Position numbers and translations under genes: made by a program. A stretch of DNA of 64,000 nt from Mangrovibacterium marinum (GTDB taxonomy: Bacteria; Bacteroidota; Bacteroidia; Bacteroidales; Prolixibacteraceae), in contig NZ_QAAD01000001.1 of the NCBI RefSeq assembly GCF_003046625.1, positions 124,001 through 188,000 of the forward strand. Direction: 5' to 3'. Position 1 is the stretch's first letter; every line of letters begins with the position of its first letter. Shown here piece after piece: positions 53,193 through 62,314 of this stretch. Under the pieces are notes generated by a model. It saw only the letters and a program-made list of their open reading frames with translations, searched no databases and was not told where the DNA came from.

Positions 53193-53998
53193 AACAAATC
53201 TCACTGGATGAAATTAAAACCATCGAACTGGATATCCTGAAGGCCGTTCATTCGATTTGTGTTGAAAACAATCTCAGATATTCGCTGGGAGGAGGAACAC
53301 TACTGGGCGCTGTTCGCCATAAAGGATTTATCCCTTGGGACGACGACATTGACATCATGATGCCACGAGCTGATTATGAACGGCTAATAAGCCTGTTTGC
53401 CCAAGTCAACAGTACGCCGGAGCTGGAACTCCAAGAGTTTAAAACACACCCTACACTTCCGTACCCTTATGCGAAAATAATCAATACAAAAACCCAACTA
53501 TCCGATCAATTAATCCGGACCGGAATTTTTATCGATATCTTTCCCATTGATGGTTTTCCGAAAAGCGATCGTCTCTCAAAAATCAAAATAAAGTGTGCAA
53601 CATTATTGTGGAGCCTCCGGTCTTTTAAAATCCATGGCAACGCTTATTTCGGGAAGAAATCGCGCTATCAGTTTATTTGGAGATTCGCTTCCGCCTTATG
53701 CCCGGTCACATTCATCGACAAGCTTTACCAGACGCTGATTTTCCTTCATCGCTATGAGAAGTCGGACTACGCCGGCGTGATTGCCGGAGGTGTTTACGGC
53801 ATGAAAGAAAAGATGGAGAAAAGCTATTTTGAAAATACGGTCTCCCTGACTTTCGAGGATGCCTCGTTTCATTGTATCAGCGGCTATCGGGAATACCTCA
53901 GTAAACACTACGGCAATTACATGGAACTACCACCTGAAGATCAACGGATAACGCACAACCTGCATGCGTTCTATTTAAAACCAGACCAATCGAGCTAA
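53189..53998 (+). CDS. LicD-family phosphotransferase
   Basis: 269 residues. RYSLGGGTLLGAVRHKGFIPWDDDIDIMMPR is the LicD motif, the metal-binding aspartates in WDDDIDI included. LicD and the related fukutin proteins transfer phosphocholine or ribitol-phosphate from a CDP donor to glycans. With the two preceding genes it would add a phospho-polyol decoration to the surface polysaccharide (inference). The stop is only 2 nt from the stop of the opposing glycosyltransferase. Confidence 0.87.
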   Translation: MKQISLDEIKTIELDILKAVHSICVENNLRYSLGGGTLLGAVRHKGFIPWDDDIDIMMPRADYERLISLFAQVNSTPELELQEFKTHPTLPYPYAKIINTKTQLSDQLIRTGIFIDIFPIDGFPKSDRLSKIKIKCATLLWSLRSFKIHGNAYFGKKSRYQFIWRFASALCPVTFIDKLYQTLIFLHRYEKSDYAGVIAGGVYGMKEKMEKSYFENTVSLTFEDASFHCISGYREYLSKHYGNYMELPPEDQRITHNLHAFYLKPDQSS

Positions 53999-54000
53999 AC

Positions 54001-54903
54001 TTATCCTTCCAACATTCCCCGGCTCACCCACCAGCGGAACAAGATTAGCATTTGGGCAACGCGGGCTTTTGCTTGCAGCAGGTATCCAAGGGCTAAAGCC
54101 AGGGTGGCTCCCCATTTGAGCAACTCTTTCACCACGCTTAGCAGTATGGCTGTTTTGCCTTGCACCTGGGCATGTTGGCGCTGGCTTTTGCCGGTTCCGA
54201 GCGCCTGGCGTTTGATGAACTCAGAGTAAGTTCGCTCAATGGGAACCAGATGTAAGACAACGGCCGACGGAACGTACCACATTTCTTCGCCACGTTCTTT
54301 CAAGCGGTAGAAAAGCTCTTTTTCCTCGTTGCCGTACAACTGTCGTCCAACACGCCCCAGCGAAGTGTTAAATCCCTCGTATTTATCGAATAAGCTTCGA
54401 TGAAACGACATATTCGATCCGCGAAAATAGTCGTTGCTGAAAGGCATTTCGCGATCGCCCTTATTGAAATAGCCCAACAAGGACGCCAAATACGGGTTAT
54501 ACCACTTCGGCTTTCGATCCAGATATTTCAACAAAATTTTGCCCCCAATGGCTGACACCTGGGGATGACTTTTAAAAAAGGCGATGGTCTGTTCAAAAAA
54601 ATCATCGGTCAGTACCGCATCGTCGTCCAGAAATGTAACATAACGCCCCGACGACTCGCGAATCCCCCGGTTACGGCCAAACGACAGTCCCTGCTGATGC
54701 TCGACACAGTACACAATCCGCAAACCCGGGTTTTCGGCCATAAACTGCCGGCATTTCTGCTCGGTGTTGTCGGTACAATTATTATTAACAATAACCACCT
54801 CGTAACATGCCGGGTCGATGGTTTGTTGCAGGATAGAAGCAAACAATCCATCTAAATACTGCGCCCGGTTATAGGTTGAAATAATAGCTGAAATCTCGAT
54901 CAT
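54001..54903 (-). CDS. GT2-family glycosyltransferase
   Basis: 300 residues. ISAIISTYNRAQYLDGLFASIL, VVIVNNNCTDNTEQ and FLDDDAVLTDDFFEQ are GT-A marks, and YGNEEKELFYRLKERG is the acceptor block. A hydrophobic tail (ELLKWGATLALALGYLLQAKARVAQMLILFRWW) likely holds it to the membrane. It may transfer a heptose, given the GDP-heptose genes upstream on the same strand. It is separated from gmhB by 105 nt. Confidence 0.87.
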   Translation of the reverse strand: MIEISAIISTYNRAQYLDGLFASILQQTIDPACYEVVIVNNNCTDNTEQKCRQFMAENPGLRIVYCVEHQQGLSFGRNRGIRESSGRYVTFLDDDAVLTDDFFEQTIAFFKSHPQVSAIGGKILLKYLDRKPKWYNPYLASLLGYFNKGDREMPFSNDYFRGSNMSFHRSLFDKYEGFNTSLGRVGRQLYGNEEKELFYRLKERGEEMWYVPSAVVLHLVPIERTYSEFIKRQALGTGKSQRQHAQVQGKTAILLSVVKELLKWGATLALALGYLLQAKARVAQMLILFRWWVSRGMLEG

Positions 54904-55008
54904 TACAGGATGCTAAAAGAAAATTAGCCCTAAAAATACGATTCTAAATGGATCGGCAGAACAAGCAGCCTGCAAAACAGCGATAAAAGTCACCGTCGGG
55001 CCAACCCC

Positions 55009-55575
55009 TTAGTTCGAATCGGCATTAGCTGTCGGCAAAATTAAATCCGGCAAATCGGCTAACGAATGCAGCTGAAAATCGGCCCTTGTGCTAGCGGATA
55101 AATTGCCAACCAGACAAGTGACCATCCCCAGGCGGTGTCCAAATTCGATATCGCTGGCCGAGTCGCCAACCATGATACTTTTCGCGAAATCAATTTCGGG
55201 GAAGTCGGTTCGGGCGGACAGCGCCATGCCGGTTTGTGGTTTGCGAAATTCGGAGTTCGCCGACTTCAGCTGCGGCGCTACATAAAAGCGGTCAATGCGT
55301 CCGCCGGCCTGCTCAAGCTCCCGGCTCAGGCTGGCGTGAATCGCCTCAACTTCGGCCATGCTCATCAGGCCTTTACCAACTCTTTGCTGGTTGGTAACCA
55401 CAATGATGCGTCCAAAGACTTCGCTTAAACGAGCAAGAGCCTCAACAACACCATCGAGCACCACAAACTGATCGAGGTTACGAACGTAGTCGCCATCAAT
55501 TTTCTGATTGATCACTCCATCGCGATCCAGAAAAAGCGTCCAACGCTTATCGATTTGTAAATCTTCTAAACTCAT
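55009..55575 (-). CDS. gmhB: D-glycero-D-manno-heptose bisphosphate phosphatase (HAD)
   Basis: 188 residues from ATG 55575, chosen because the earlier in-frame start overlaps hddC deeply and lacks homology. HAD motif I is LFLDRDGVINQK, motif II VVTNQQRVGKG and the late motif VGDSASDIEFGHRLG. It removes the C7 phosphate from heptose 1,7-bisphosphate. It overlaps hddC by 29 nt and completes the heptose set. Confidence 0.88.
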   Translation of the reverse strand: MSLEDLQIDKRWTLFLDRDGVINQKIDGDYVRNLDQFVVLDGVVEALARLSEVFGRIIVVTNQQRVGKGLMSMAEVEAIHASLSRELEQAGGRIDRFYVAPQLKSANSEFRKPQTGMALSARTDFPEIDFAKSIMVGDSASDIEFGHRLGMVTCLVGNLSASTRADFQLHSLADLPDLILPTANADSN

Positions 55576-56260
55576 GCTGTGCTTTTCTAAAGTCGTCCGG
55601 CACGCCGATGTCGATAAAATAGCCGTCACTTTCAACGCCGTAAAACTTGCGTTCTAAAACCTTCTTCTGAAAATAATCGTTCTCAATTGAAAACTTTTCA
55701 GGAAAATCATTCACTTTAAACTTCGCCACATCAACAATATAAACTCCGCCATTGATCAAGCCTTCTTCCGTAAATTCTTTTTCCTTAAAAGCCACGATCC
55801 GCTGATCGTCCGCGACAACAACGCTGCCGTAGCGATCGAACGATTGCATCTTTTTCAGCGCTAAGGTTACATCGGCCTTGCGGCGTAGGTGTTCCCGAAA
55901 CTGCTGCTGAATATCGGTCAGGAAAATAGAGTCGCCATTAACCACCAAAACATGGTCCGAAGTGGTAAAGCTCAACGAATTGACGATTGCCCCACCTGTA
56001 CCCAGCGGCTTAGCCTCAACAGCATATTCAATTGGCTTCCCCGAATACGACTTGCCAAAGTGCGCCTGCACATTTGCAGCCTTATAGCCCACCGAGAAAA
56101 CAAATCGTTCAATTCCGCAATGGATCAGATAGTCGAGCAAATATTCCAGAAAAGGCTTCCCGGCGATCCCGACCAAGGCTTTTGGATTGCCTTCGGAAAC
56201 CGAACGTAAACGGGTTCCGAGGCCACCAGCCAGAATTAAAGCTTCACTTATTTTACTCAT
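55547..56260 (-). CDS. hddC: D-glycero-alpha-D-manno-heptose 1-phosphate guanylyltransferase
   Basis: 237 residues from ATG 56260, which overlaps the gmhA stop as TGATG; a GTG codon just before is also possible. ILAGGLGTRLRSVSEGNPKAL is the nucleotidyltransferase start, followed by GTGGAIVNSL and VLVVNGDSIF with the metal-binding aspartate. It activates heptose 1-phosphate with GTP, giving GDP-D-glycero-D-manno-heptose. It sits between gmhA and gmhB. The base (G) is inferred from the alpha-anomer kinase hddA in the same unit. Confidence 0.85.
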   Translation of the reverse strand: MSKISEALILAGGLGTRLRSVSEGNPKALVGIAGKPFLEYLLDYLIHCGIERFVFSVGYKAANVQAHFGKSYSGKPIEYAVEAKPLGTGGAIVNSLSFTTSDHVLVVNGDSIFLTDIQQQFREHLRRKADVTLALKKMQSFDRYGSVVVADDQRIVAFKEKEFTEEGLINGGVYIVDVAKFKVNDFPEKFSIENDYFQKKVLERKFYGVESDGYFIDIGVPDDFRKAQHEFRRFTNR

Positions 56261-56844
56261 CACTGCGGAAAAATAATTCGTTCAACCATCTCGCATATCG
56301 TGTGCCCGACAAACATCTGTCCTTCCTGGATACGCGGGGTATCGTCCGAGGGCACTTTAAATACCATCTGGCACAAGCCGGCCAGTTGGCCGCCCCCCTC
56401 GCCGGTAAGGCCAATGGTGTAAGCGCCCATAGCATTGGCCTCCCGCACAGCATTAACAATATTTTTGGAGTTCCCCGAGGTTGACAAAGAAACCAGCACA
56501 TCGCCGCGGGAGACGAAAGCTTTCACCAGCCGGAGGTAAGATATATCGAAGGAATAGTCGTTGGAAACCGCTGTTAAATACGAGGTATTCACATGCAAAG
56601 CCTCCGCAAACAAGGGAGGCCGGTCGTAATAGTAGCGACCCGACAGCTCGGCCGCCAGATGTTGCGCATCGGCAGCACTTCCGCCATTGCCGCAAAAGAG
56701 CACCTTCCCGCCTTTGCGGAAACAATCCACAATTACATCAACGGCCTTTGCTATATCCTGCTGAAAAGGCGAATCGTTCAGCATTTTCTCTTTAACCAGA
56801 AGAGCTGCTCGCAGGTTACTCGTTATTATTCCTTGCTTGTCCAT
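56260..56844 (-). CDS. gmhA: Sedoheptulose 7-phosphate isomerase
   Basis: 194 residues, an SIS-domain protein. VLFCGNGGSAADAQHLAAELSGRYYYDRPPLFAEAL is the GmhA substrate site; SLSTSGNSKNIVNAVREA is the second sugar-phosphate loop. It converts sedoheptulose 7-phosphate to D-glycero-D-manno-heptose 7-phosphate, the first step of heptose synthesis. The start overlaps the end of hddA by 19 nt. Confidence 0.93.
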   Translation of the reverse strand: MDKQGIITSNLRAALLVKEKMLNDSPFQQDIAKAVDVIVDCFRKGGKVLFCGNGGSAADAQHLAAELSGRYYYDRPPLFAEALHVNTSYLTAVSNDYSFDISYLRLVKAFVSRGDVLVSLSTSGNSKNIVNAVREANAMGAYTIGLTGEGGGQLAGLCQMVFKVPSDDTPRIQEGQMFVGHTICEMVERIIFPQ

Positions 56845-57860
56845 GTCAACACTCCTTCCTTTACAAAGTTATACCGGTAATAATCGGCGCCGACACTTGC
56901 CAGCGCTTTTATGACCTGATGTTTGGTCTCGGCCGGGCAATAAAAAAACATAAAGCCTCCACCGCCGGCACCCGATATTTTTCCACCGGACGCTCCGGCC
57001 TCCATAGCCGTATCGTACAACTGATCGATATAGGGATTGGTAATATTTCGGGCCATCTTTTTCTTGGAGTTCCAGCCGTGGTTCAGGATCTCGCCCATCT
57101 CGGAGATATTGCCCTTCAGGAGCGCTTCCTTCATCCAAAACGACTGCTCTTTCAGCTTCAGTGTTGCCTGAATGGCATCCTGCTTATTTTGCCCAACGTT
57201 TTGCTTTTGCTCATCGATAATGCTGGCCGACTCGCGGGTGGTCCGGGTATAAAACAAGGGCAGGTGATATTCGAGATTATGAAGAATGCCGTTGCGGATT
57301 CGCAGGGGATTGACCACCACCTTCTCGTCGGCATAAAACTCCATAAAGTTCACCCCGCCAAAGGTCGCCGCATACTGATCCTGCCGTCCGCCACTCATTG
57401 CCAGATCTTCCCGTTCGATTGAGTAAGCCAGTCGAGCCATATCATATTCACCCAAGGGCAGCTTCAGCCACTCGACAAAAGCACCGATAATTGCCACCAC
57501 CAGGGTTGAAGAAGTCCCCAGTCCTGAACCGGCAGCCACATCAATGGACGTGGTCAATTCGAAAGCGAGCGGCTTTTTCGCAAAATCTTTCACAATGCGA
57601 TTATAAACCCCCAGTTGCAGGCAAATATCCCGGCAGCGAGCAACATCAACATGTTCCTCCGAATCGTATTCAACTCGTTTCGCCTTATCGGCGGCATGAA
57701 TGACGATTTTTCCGTCGTGGCGCGGAACAATGGAGGCATAAGCATACAGGTTGATGGTGGCATTCAGGATAGCTCCACCATGCAGGTCGGTAAACGGACT
57801 TACATCGGTTCCTCCTCCGGCCAGGCCAATTCGCAGCGGAGCCTTGCTTCTATAAATCAT
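56826..57860 (-). CDS. hddA: D-glycero-alpha-D-manno-heptose 7-phosphate kinase (GHMP family)
   Basis: 344 residues. RSKAPLRIGLAGGGTDVSPF is the N-terminal GHMP motif, DVAAGSGLGTSSTLVVAI the phosphate-binding loop, and KISGAGGGGFMFFYCP the C-terminal motif. HddA phosphorylates C1 in the alpha configuration, which leads to the GDP- rather than the ADP-heptose branch. Its start overlaps the GT4 stop by 4 nt. Confidence 0.9.
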   Translation of the reverse strand: MIYRSKAPLRIGLAGGGTDVSPFTDLHGGAILNATINLYAYASIVPRHDGKIVIHAADKAKRVEYDSEEHVDVARCRDICLQLGVYNRIVKDFAKKPLAFELTTSIDVAAGSGLGTSSTLVVAIIGAFVEWLKLPLGEYDMARLAYSIEREDLAMSGGRQDQYAATFGGVNFMEFYADEKVVVNPLRIRNGILHNLEYHLPLFYTRTTRESASIIDEQKQNVGQNKQDAIQATLKLKEQSFWMKEALLKGNISEMGEILNHGWNSKKKMARNITNPYIDQLYDTAMEAGASGGKISGAGGGGFMFFYCPAETKHQVIKALASVGADYYRYNFVKEGVLTWTSKE

Positions 57861-58993
57861 TTTTGAATCGTTTGAGTCAGTTTCAGGATGTTTTCGGCCA
57901 GGATTGCCCAGCTGTACCTCTTCTTTTCGTCGCGGATATTAGCAGCCATTTCCGGCCCTTTTCCCTGTTCAAAGAACTGCACAATCGCGTTGGCAATTTC
58001 CCCGGCATTGGTCTCCACCACATAGCCTACCCGCCCGTGCGGGCACATTTCGGGTAGTCCACCAACATTGGTCACCACCATGGGTTTATTAAAATGATAG
58101 GCTATCTGTGTCACACCACTCTGCGTAGCCGACTTATAGGGCTGAACAACCAAATCGGCAGCACTGAAAAAATGCGTTACTTCCGAGTCCTGTATAAACC
58201 GAGGGAACTCGACAATAAGGTCGGACAAAGCATACCGGGCAATAATTTCATCATATACTTTTCGGTCGCCGTAATGTTCGCCGGCCACAATCAGCCTGAT
58301 ACCCCGCTCTTTGAGTCGTTGATCACGAAAAGCTTCCAGCGCCAGATCAAGCCCTTTATAGCCCCGAATCAAGCCAAAGAACAACACATAGCGATAGTGC
58401 GGATCCAGCTTGAGCTGCTCCAGTGCTTTTTCGCGAGCCTCTGCCGCTCCAAAATTGTCGAAAATAGGGTGAGGCGACAGCATGCGTGCTTTCGTCTGAT
58501 CAAACTGATCGATATCGGCCAGTACCGTCTTCGACATGGCTACAAAACCATCGACAGCACGGGCAAAATACCGGGTAAAAGGGATATCTCCCGGCCGGGG
58601 TTCGTGCGGAATCATATTGTCAACGATAGTAATGATCTTCGCTCGCGACCGGCGCCGTATTTGCCGCAAAATTGTGCCAAAGCAAGGCCCCATCAAAGGC
58701 AACCAATATTTAACAAGTACCAGATCGGGCTCCATCTTCGCGATGCGTCTCCCCACGGTCATCCAATTAATCGGGTTCACCGAGTTTACGCAACGTTCAA
58801 TCGACAATCCTTCGGGAGCCGGTTCTGCCGAGTACTGTGTTTTCCCGGGAAACAAAAACGACGGATACTGAACCGTAAACGTACAGATATGCACATCGTG
58901 CCCCTGCTTCTGCAACTCTTTTGCCAGGCGCTCGTTATATGACGCCAGCCCTCCCCGGTACGGGTGGGCCGCCCCTATGAGTACAATTTTCAT
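57857..58993 (-). CDS. GT4-family glycosyltransferase
   Basis: 378 residues, GT-B fold. IGAAHPYRGGLASYNERLAKEL is the N-terminal loop, VLFFGLIRGYKGLDLALEAF the start of the nucleotide-sugar domain, and QSGVTQIAYHFNKPMVVTNVGGLPE the donor-binding EX7E-like region in the C-terminal half. It is the first gene of the heptose unit and probably uses GDP-linked mannose or heptose (inference). Confidence 0.88.
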   Translation of the reverse strand: MKIVLIGAAHPYRGGLASYNERLAKELQKQGHDVHICTFTVQYPSFLFPGKTQYSAEPAPEGLSIERCVNSVNPINWMTVGRRIAKMEPDLVLVKYWLPLMGPCFGTILRQIRRRSRAKIITIVDNMIPHEPRPGDIPFTRYFARAVDGFVAMSKTVLADIDQFDQTKARMLSPHPIFDNFGAAEAREKALEQLKLDPHYRYVLFFGLIRGYKGLDLALEAFRDQRLKERGIRLIVAGEHYGDRKVYDEIIARYALSDLIVEFPRFIQDSEVTHFFSAADLVVQPYKSATQSGVTQIAYHFNKPMVVTNVGGLPEMCPHGRVGYVVETNAGEIANAIVQFFEQGKGPEMAANIRDEKKRYSWAILAENILKLTQTIQK

Positions 58994-59349
58994 GAACTGT
59001 GAATTTTAGTCGAAATCCGGATGAAATGCCCGGATCTACACCTTGTTCCCGGGAGCCAAACACATCGCCGCCGGAAACCCGGAATTACCATTCTTTATTC
59101 GTGAACTAAAAGTACAAAAATCAGCTTAACGACAATATGTTTATTTTTCCTACCGGGAAATATTCTCAAAATTCGGGCACAAACAAACGTCGTTTTTCAA
59201 AAACAGCTCCCTCAACCAACCATGGTGTGCCCATTGCCGGAGCCCGAAACCGGCAATAGCCAATCTTTTCGCTCCGATTGGCAGATAAAACAGGCAAATT
59301 CCGTTACTTTTAGATTTCAATTTCGTGGCAAAAACAAAATAATCACAGC
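58994..59349. other. Divergent intergenic region between heptose unit and wbp unit
   Basis: 356 nt that must carry promoters for both directions. TACTTTTA at 59305-59312 is a near match to the -7 consensus for the plus-strand unit, with TTG at 59278-59280 rather far upstream (24 nt). On the minus strand TACTTTTA near 59110 is a similar near match. No repeats or coding frames that I would support. Confidence 0.35.
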
Positions 59350-60450
59350 ATGCAATTTAACGACCTGCAACGACAATACAACGCCTATAAAAATGAGATC
59401 GACGAAGCGATTCAGCAAGTGCTTAACTCGTCCAGATACATCAACGGCGAAGAGGTAGCCTTACTGGAAGCGGAGCTGTCGGCCTATGTTGGGGTAAAAC
59501 ACACCATCAGCTGCGCCTCGGGCACCGATGCACTGTTGCTTAGCCTGATGGCGCTGGACTTGCAACCCGGCGAGGAAGTGATCTGCCCGGCTTTCAGTTT
59601 CATCTCGCCCGCCAGCATGACACGACTGCTGGCAGCCACACCGGTGTTTGTTGATGTTTCGCCGCTGGATTTCAATATTGATGTGGAGAAGATTGAAGCC
59701 AAGATCACCAGCCGCACCAAAGCCATCATCGGCGTATCGCTGTTCGGGCAATGTGCCAACTTCGAAGCCATCAACGCGCTGGCCGAGCAGCACGGCTTGT
59801 GGACCATCGAAGACGGGGCTCAGTCGTTCGGCGCAGATTTTCAGAGCCAAAAGTCGGGCTCTTTAACCGATTTGGCAACCACCAGCTTTTTCCCGGCTAA
59901 ACCACTGGGCTGCTATGGCGATGGGGGCGCCATTTTCACCAACAATGACGTATTGGCCGAGAAACTTCGCGCCCTGAAAGCGCACGGACAAACCATGCGT
60001 TACCACCACCAGCTCATTGGGTTAAACTCGCGGCTGGACACCATTCAGGCGGCGGTATTGCGGGTAAAACTCAAACATCTGGACGAGGAGATTAAAGCAC
60101 GTCAGGAGATTGCCGGCATCTACAAACAACTGCTTCCCCAAGGCATTTTTTTACCCGAAGTGGCTGCCGCGCACGAAAGCGTGTGGGCACAGTATACCAT
60201 TGGCCTGCCCAACCGCGATCAAGCTAAAGAATACCTTGACAAGCGAGGCATCCCCACCAACATTCATTACCCGGTACCGCTTCCGTTTCAGGAGGCCTTT
60301 GCGGGTATCGGCGAAGGGGCCGATAGTTTCGAAGTTGCCTCACTACTGTCCGAGACCGTCCTGTCGCTGCCCATGCATGCATTTCTGACAATCGAAGAAA
60401 TTCGGTACATTGCACAAAGCCTTCAAGATTTTCTCAAGCATGAAAAGTGA
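59350..60450 (+). CDS. wbpE: DegT/DnrJ/EryC1 aminotransferase, WbpE-like
   Basis: 366 residues. It is a PLP sugar aminotransferase: SCASGTDALLLSLMAL and IEDGAQSFGAD bind the cofactor, and Lys184 in FFPAKPLGCYGDGGAI forms the Schiff base. With the genes that follow it should aminate the 3-keto sugar to UDP-2-acetamido-3-amino-2,3-dideoxy-glucuronate. It overlaps the next gene by 11 nt. Confidence 0.9.
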   Translation: MQFNDLQRQYNAYKNEIDEAIQQVLNSSRYINGEEVALLEAELSAYVGVKHTISCASGTDALLLSLMALDLQPGEEVICPAFSFISPASMTRLLAATPVFVDVSPLDFNIDVEKIEAKITSRTKAIIGVSLFGQCANFEAINALAEQHGLWTIEDGAQSFGADFQSQKSGSLTDLATTSFFPAKPLGCYGDGGAIFTNNDVLAEKLRALKAHGQTMRYHHQLIGLNSRLDTIQAAVLRVKLKHLDEEIKARQEIAGIYKQLLPQGIFLPEVAAAHESVWAQYTIGLPNRDQAKEYLDKRGIPTNIHYPVPLPFQEAFAGIGEGADSFEVASLLSETVLSLPMHAFLTIEEIRYIAQSLQDFLKHEK

Positions 60451-61006
60451 GCATTTCATTCACCCCTCGGCCTGTGTCGATGACGGGGCACAAATTGGTG
60501 CCGACACAAAAATATGGCACTTCTGCCACCTCATGGGTGGCGCCCGCGTTGGGAACAACTGCATCCTGGGGCAAAACGTTTTTGTCGGCGGGGAAGCCCA
60601 AATTGGGAATGGGGTCAAAATTCAGAATAACGTTAGTATTTACGACTCCGTGGTCTTGGAAGATGATGTTTTCTGCGGCCCCGGCTGTGTATTTACCAAT
60701 GTAAAAAATCCACGAGCTTTCATTGAACGCAAGTCGGAGTTTTCCACAACAACGGTCAGGCGTGGCGCTACAATCGGAGCCAACGCCACCATCGTTTGCG
60801 GGCTGACCATTGGCGCCTATGCGTTGATTGGCGCGGGAGCCGTGGTCACCAAAAATGTGAAAGCACACGCACTGATGACCGGAAATCCGGCCACACAAAC
60901 CGGCTGGGTTAGCCGTGCCGGGCTGCGGCTAAACAAGTCGCTTTGCTGCCCCGAGACCGGCGAACAATATCAACTTGTAAATGGTGAATTAGTTTTAAAA
61001 GCATGA
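60440..61006 (+). CDS. wbpD: Hexapeptide acyltransferase, WbpD-like N-acetyltransferase
   Basis: 188 residues from ATG 60440; a codon at 60410 lies deep in wbpE. Hexapeptide repeats run through the protein (IGADTKIWHFCHLMGGARVGNNCILGQNV, then IGANATIVCGLTIGAYALIGAGAVV), building a left-handed beta-helix. It should acetylate the 3-amino group to give UDP-2,3-diacetamido-2,3-dideoxy-glucuronate. Its stop overlaps the start of wbpA (ATGA). Confidence 0.9.
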   Translation: MKSEHFIHPSACVDDGAQIGADTKIWHFCHLMGGARVGNNCILGQNVFVGGEAQIGNGVKIQNNVSIYDSVVLEDDVFCGPGCVFTNVKNPRAFIERKSEFSTTTVRRGATIGANATIVCGLTIGAYALIGAGAVVTKNVKAHALMTGNPATQTGWVSRAGLRLNKSLCCPETGEQYQLVNGELVLKA

Positions 61007-62313
61007 ACCTGAAAGACCAGATAGTACAAAAAATTGCATCCTCGGATGTAAAAATTGCCGTTATTGGCCTGGGTGAAATTGGCCTGCGCCTGGCGGTGGC
61101 CTTCGCTGCCGAGGGACTTGCAGTAACCGGCCTGGATACTTATGACGAACGGGTGGAAGCCATCAATGCCGGCCGGAACTATGTGCGCGATTTGGCGACC
61201 GATAAAATTGAACAACTTGTCAGCAGTGGCAAGCTAAAAGCAAGCAGCGATTTTTCGCAACTTGCCAATGCCGATGCCATCTTTATTTGTGTTCCCACGC
61301 CGCTCGATGCCTTCAAGAAGCCCGACATGAGCTATATTGAGCAAGCCTGCTCGGCTATTGCCGACAACATGACCGCCGGCACATTCATCTGTCTGGAAAG
61401 CACCACCTACCCCACAACAACCGAGGATTTCCTGCTCCCCATCTTCAAAGAACGTTCGCAATTCATCCATGGGAGGGACTTTTGGCTGGCCTATTCGCCC
61501 GAGCGTGTCGATCCGGGCAACCAACAGTTTCACACGCGAAACACGCCCAAAGTTATTGGCGCGCTCTCCGATGAGGGACTGGAAATCGGCATGCAACTTT
61601 ACCGGAAAATTGTCGACCACGTTCACCCGGTGAGCTCACCGCGTGTAGCCGAGATGGTGAAAATCATGGAAAACACCTACCGGCTGGTCAACATCAGCCT
61701 GGTTAACGAGTTAGCCCTGTTGTGCGGAAAAATGGACATCGACATCTGGGAGGTCATTGAAGCGGCCAAAACCAAGCCTTATGGTTTTCAGCCTTTCTAC
61801 CCGGGCCCGGGCATTGGCGGACACTGCATACCGCTCGATCCGTTCTACCTGGAGCACATCGCCAAAAAATTCGATTTCGACCTCAGCCTGATTCACACCG
61901 CCGGACATATCAACAACATGATGGCTCACCGCATGACCATCAAGATCACCTCGGCTCTGAACCGACACAGAAAAGCAATCAACGGAAGCAAGATTCTTTT
62001 TCTGGGGGTAGCCTACAAAGCCAACATCAACGACTATCGCGAGTCGCCCGCCCTGAAAATCATGGAAGAAGTGGCGAAAAAAGGAGGTGAGCTTTGCTAT
62101 CACGATCCCCTGATCCCGACAATCAGCATCTGCGGAGACACAAAAACAAGCGCGGTTCAACTCACTGAAAATCTATTAAAAACAGCCGATTGTGTGGTCA
62201 TCACAACGAATCACGATGCATTCGATCCCAATTTTATTTTGAATAACTCCCAGTTGATTGTAGATTTGAGGAACGCAATTGACGAACAGTCAGATAAAGT
62301 ATACAAACTTTAA
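61003..62313 (+). CDS. wbpA: UDP-N-acetylglucosamine 6-dehydrogenase, WbpA-like
   Basis: 436 residues. NAD-binding AVIGLGEIGLRLAVAF at the N-terminus, ESTTYPTTTEDFLLP and LAYSPERVDPGN, then catalytic Cys275 in GIGGHCIPLDPFY and the C-terminal FLGVAYKANINDYRESPALKI. It oxidises C6 of UDP-GlcNAc to the uronate, the first step of the pathway. Its gene follows wbpE and wbpD rather than preceding them, which does not affect function. The first G of the usual GxGYxG site reads GLGEIG. Confidence 0.92.
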   Translation: MNLKDQIVQKIASSDVKIAVIGLGEIGLRLAVAFAAEGLAVTGLDTYDERVEAINAGRNYVRDLATDKIEQLVSSGKLKASSDFSQLANADAIFICVPTPLDAFKKPDMSYIEQACSAIADNMTAGTFICLESTTYPTTTEDFLLPIFKERSQFIHGRDFWLAYSPERVDPGNQQFHTRNTPKVIGALSDEGLEIGMQLYRKIVDHVHPVSSPRVAEMVKIMENTYRLVNISLVNELALLCGKMDIDIWEVIEAAKTKPYGFQPFYPGPGIGGHCIPLDPFYLEHIAKKFDFDLSLIHTAGHINNMMAHRMTIKITSALNRHRKAINGSKILFLGVAYKANINDYRESPALKIMEEVAKKGGELCYHDPLIPTISICGDTKTSAVQLTENLLKTADCVVITTNHDAFDPNFILNNSQLIVDLRNAIDEQSDKVYKL

Positions 62314-62314
62314 A

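Noticed and set aside
59222-59458. Short plus-strand frame before wbpE
   Set aside because: Overlaps the wbpE start in another frame and lacks conserved features.
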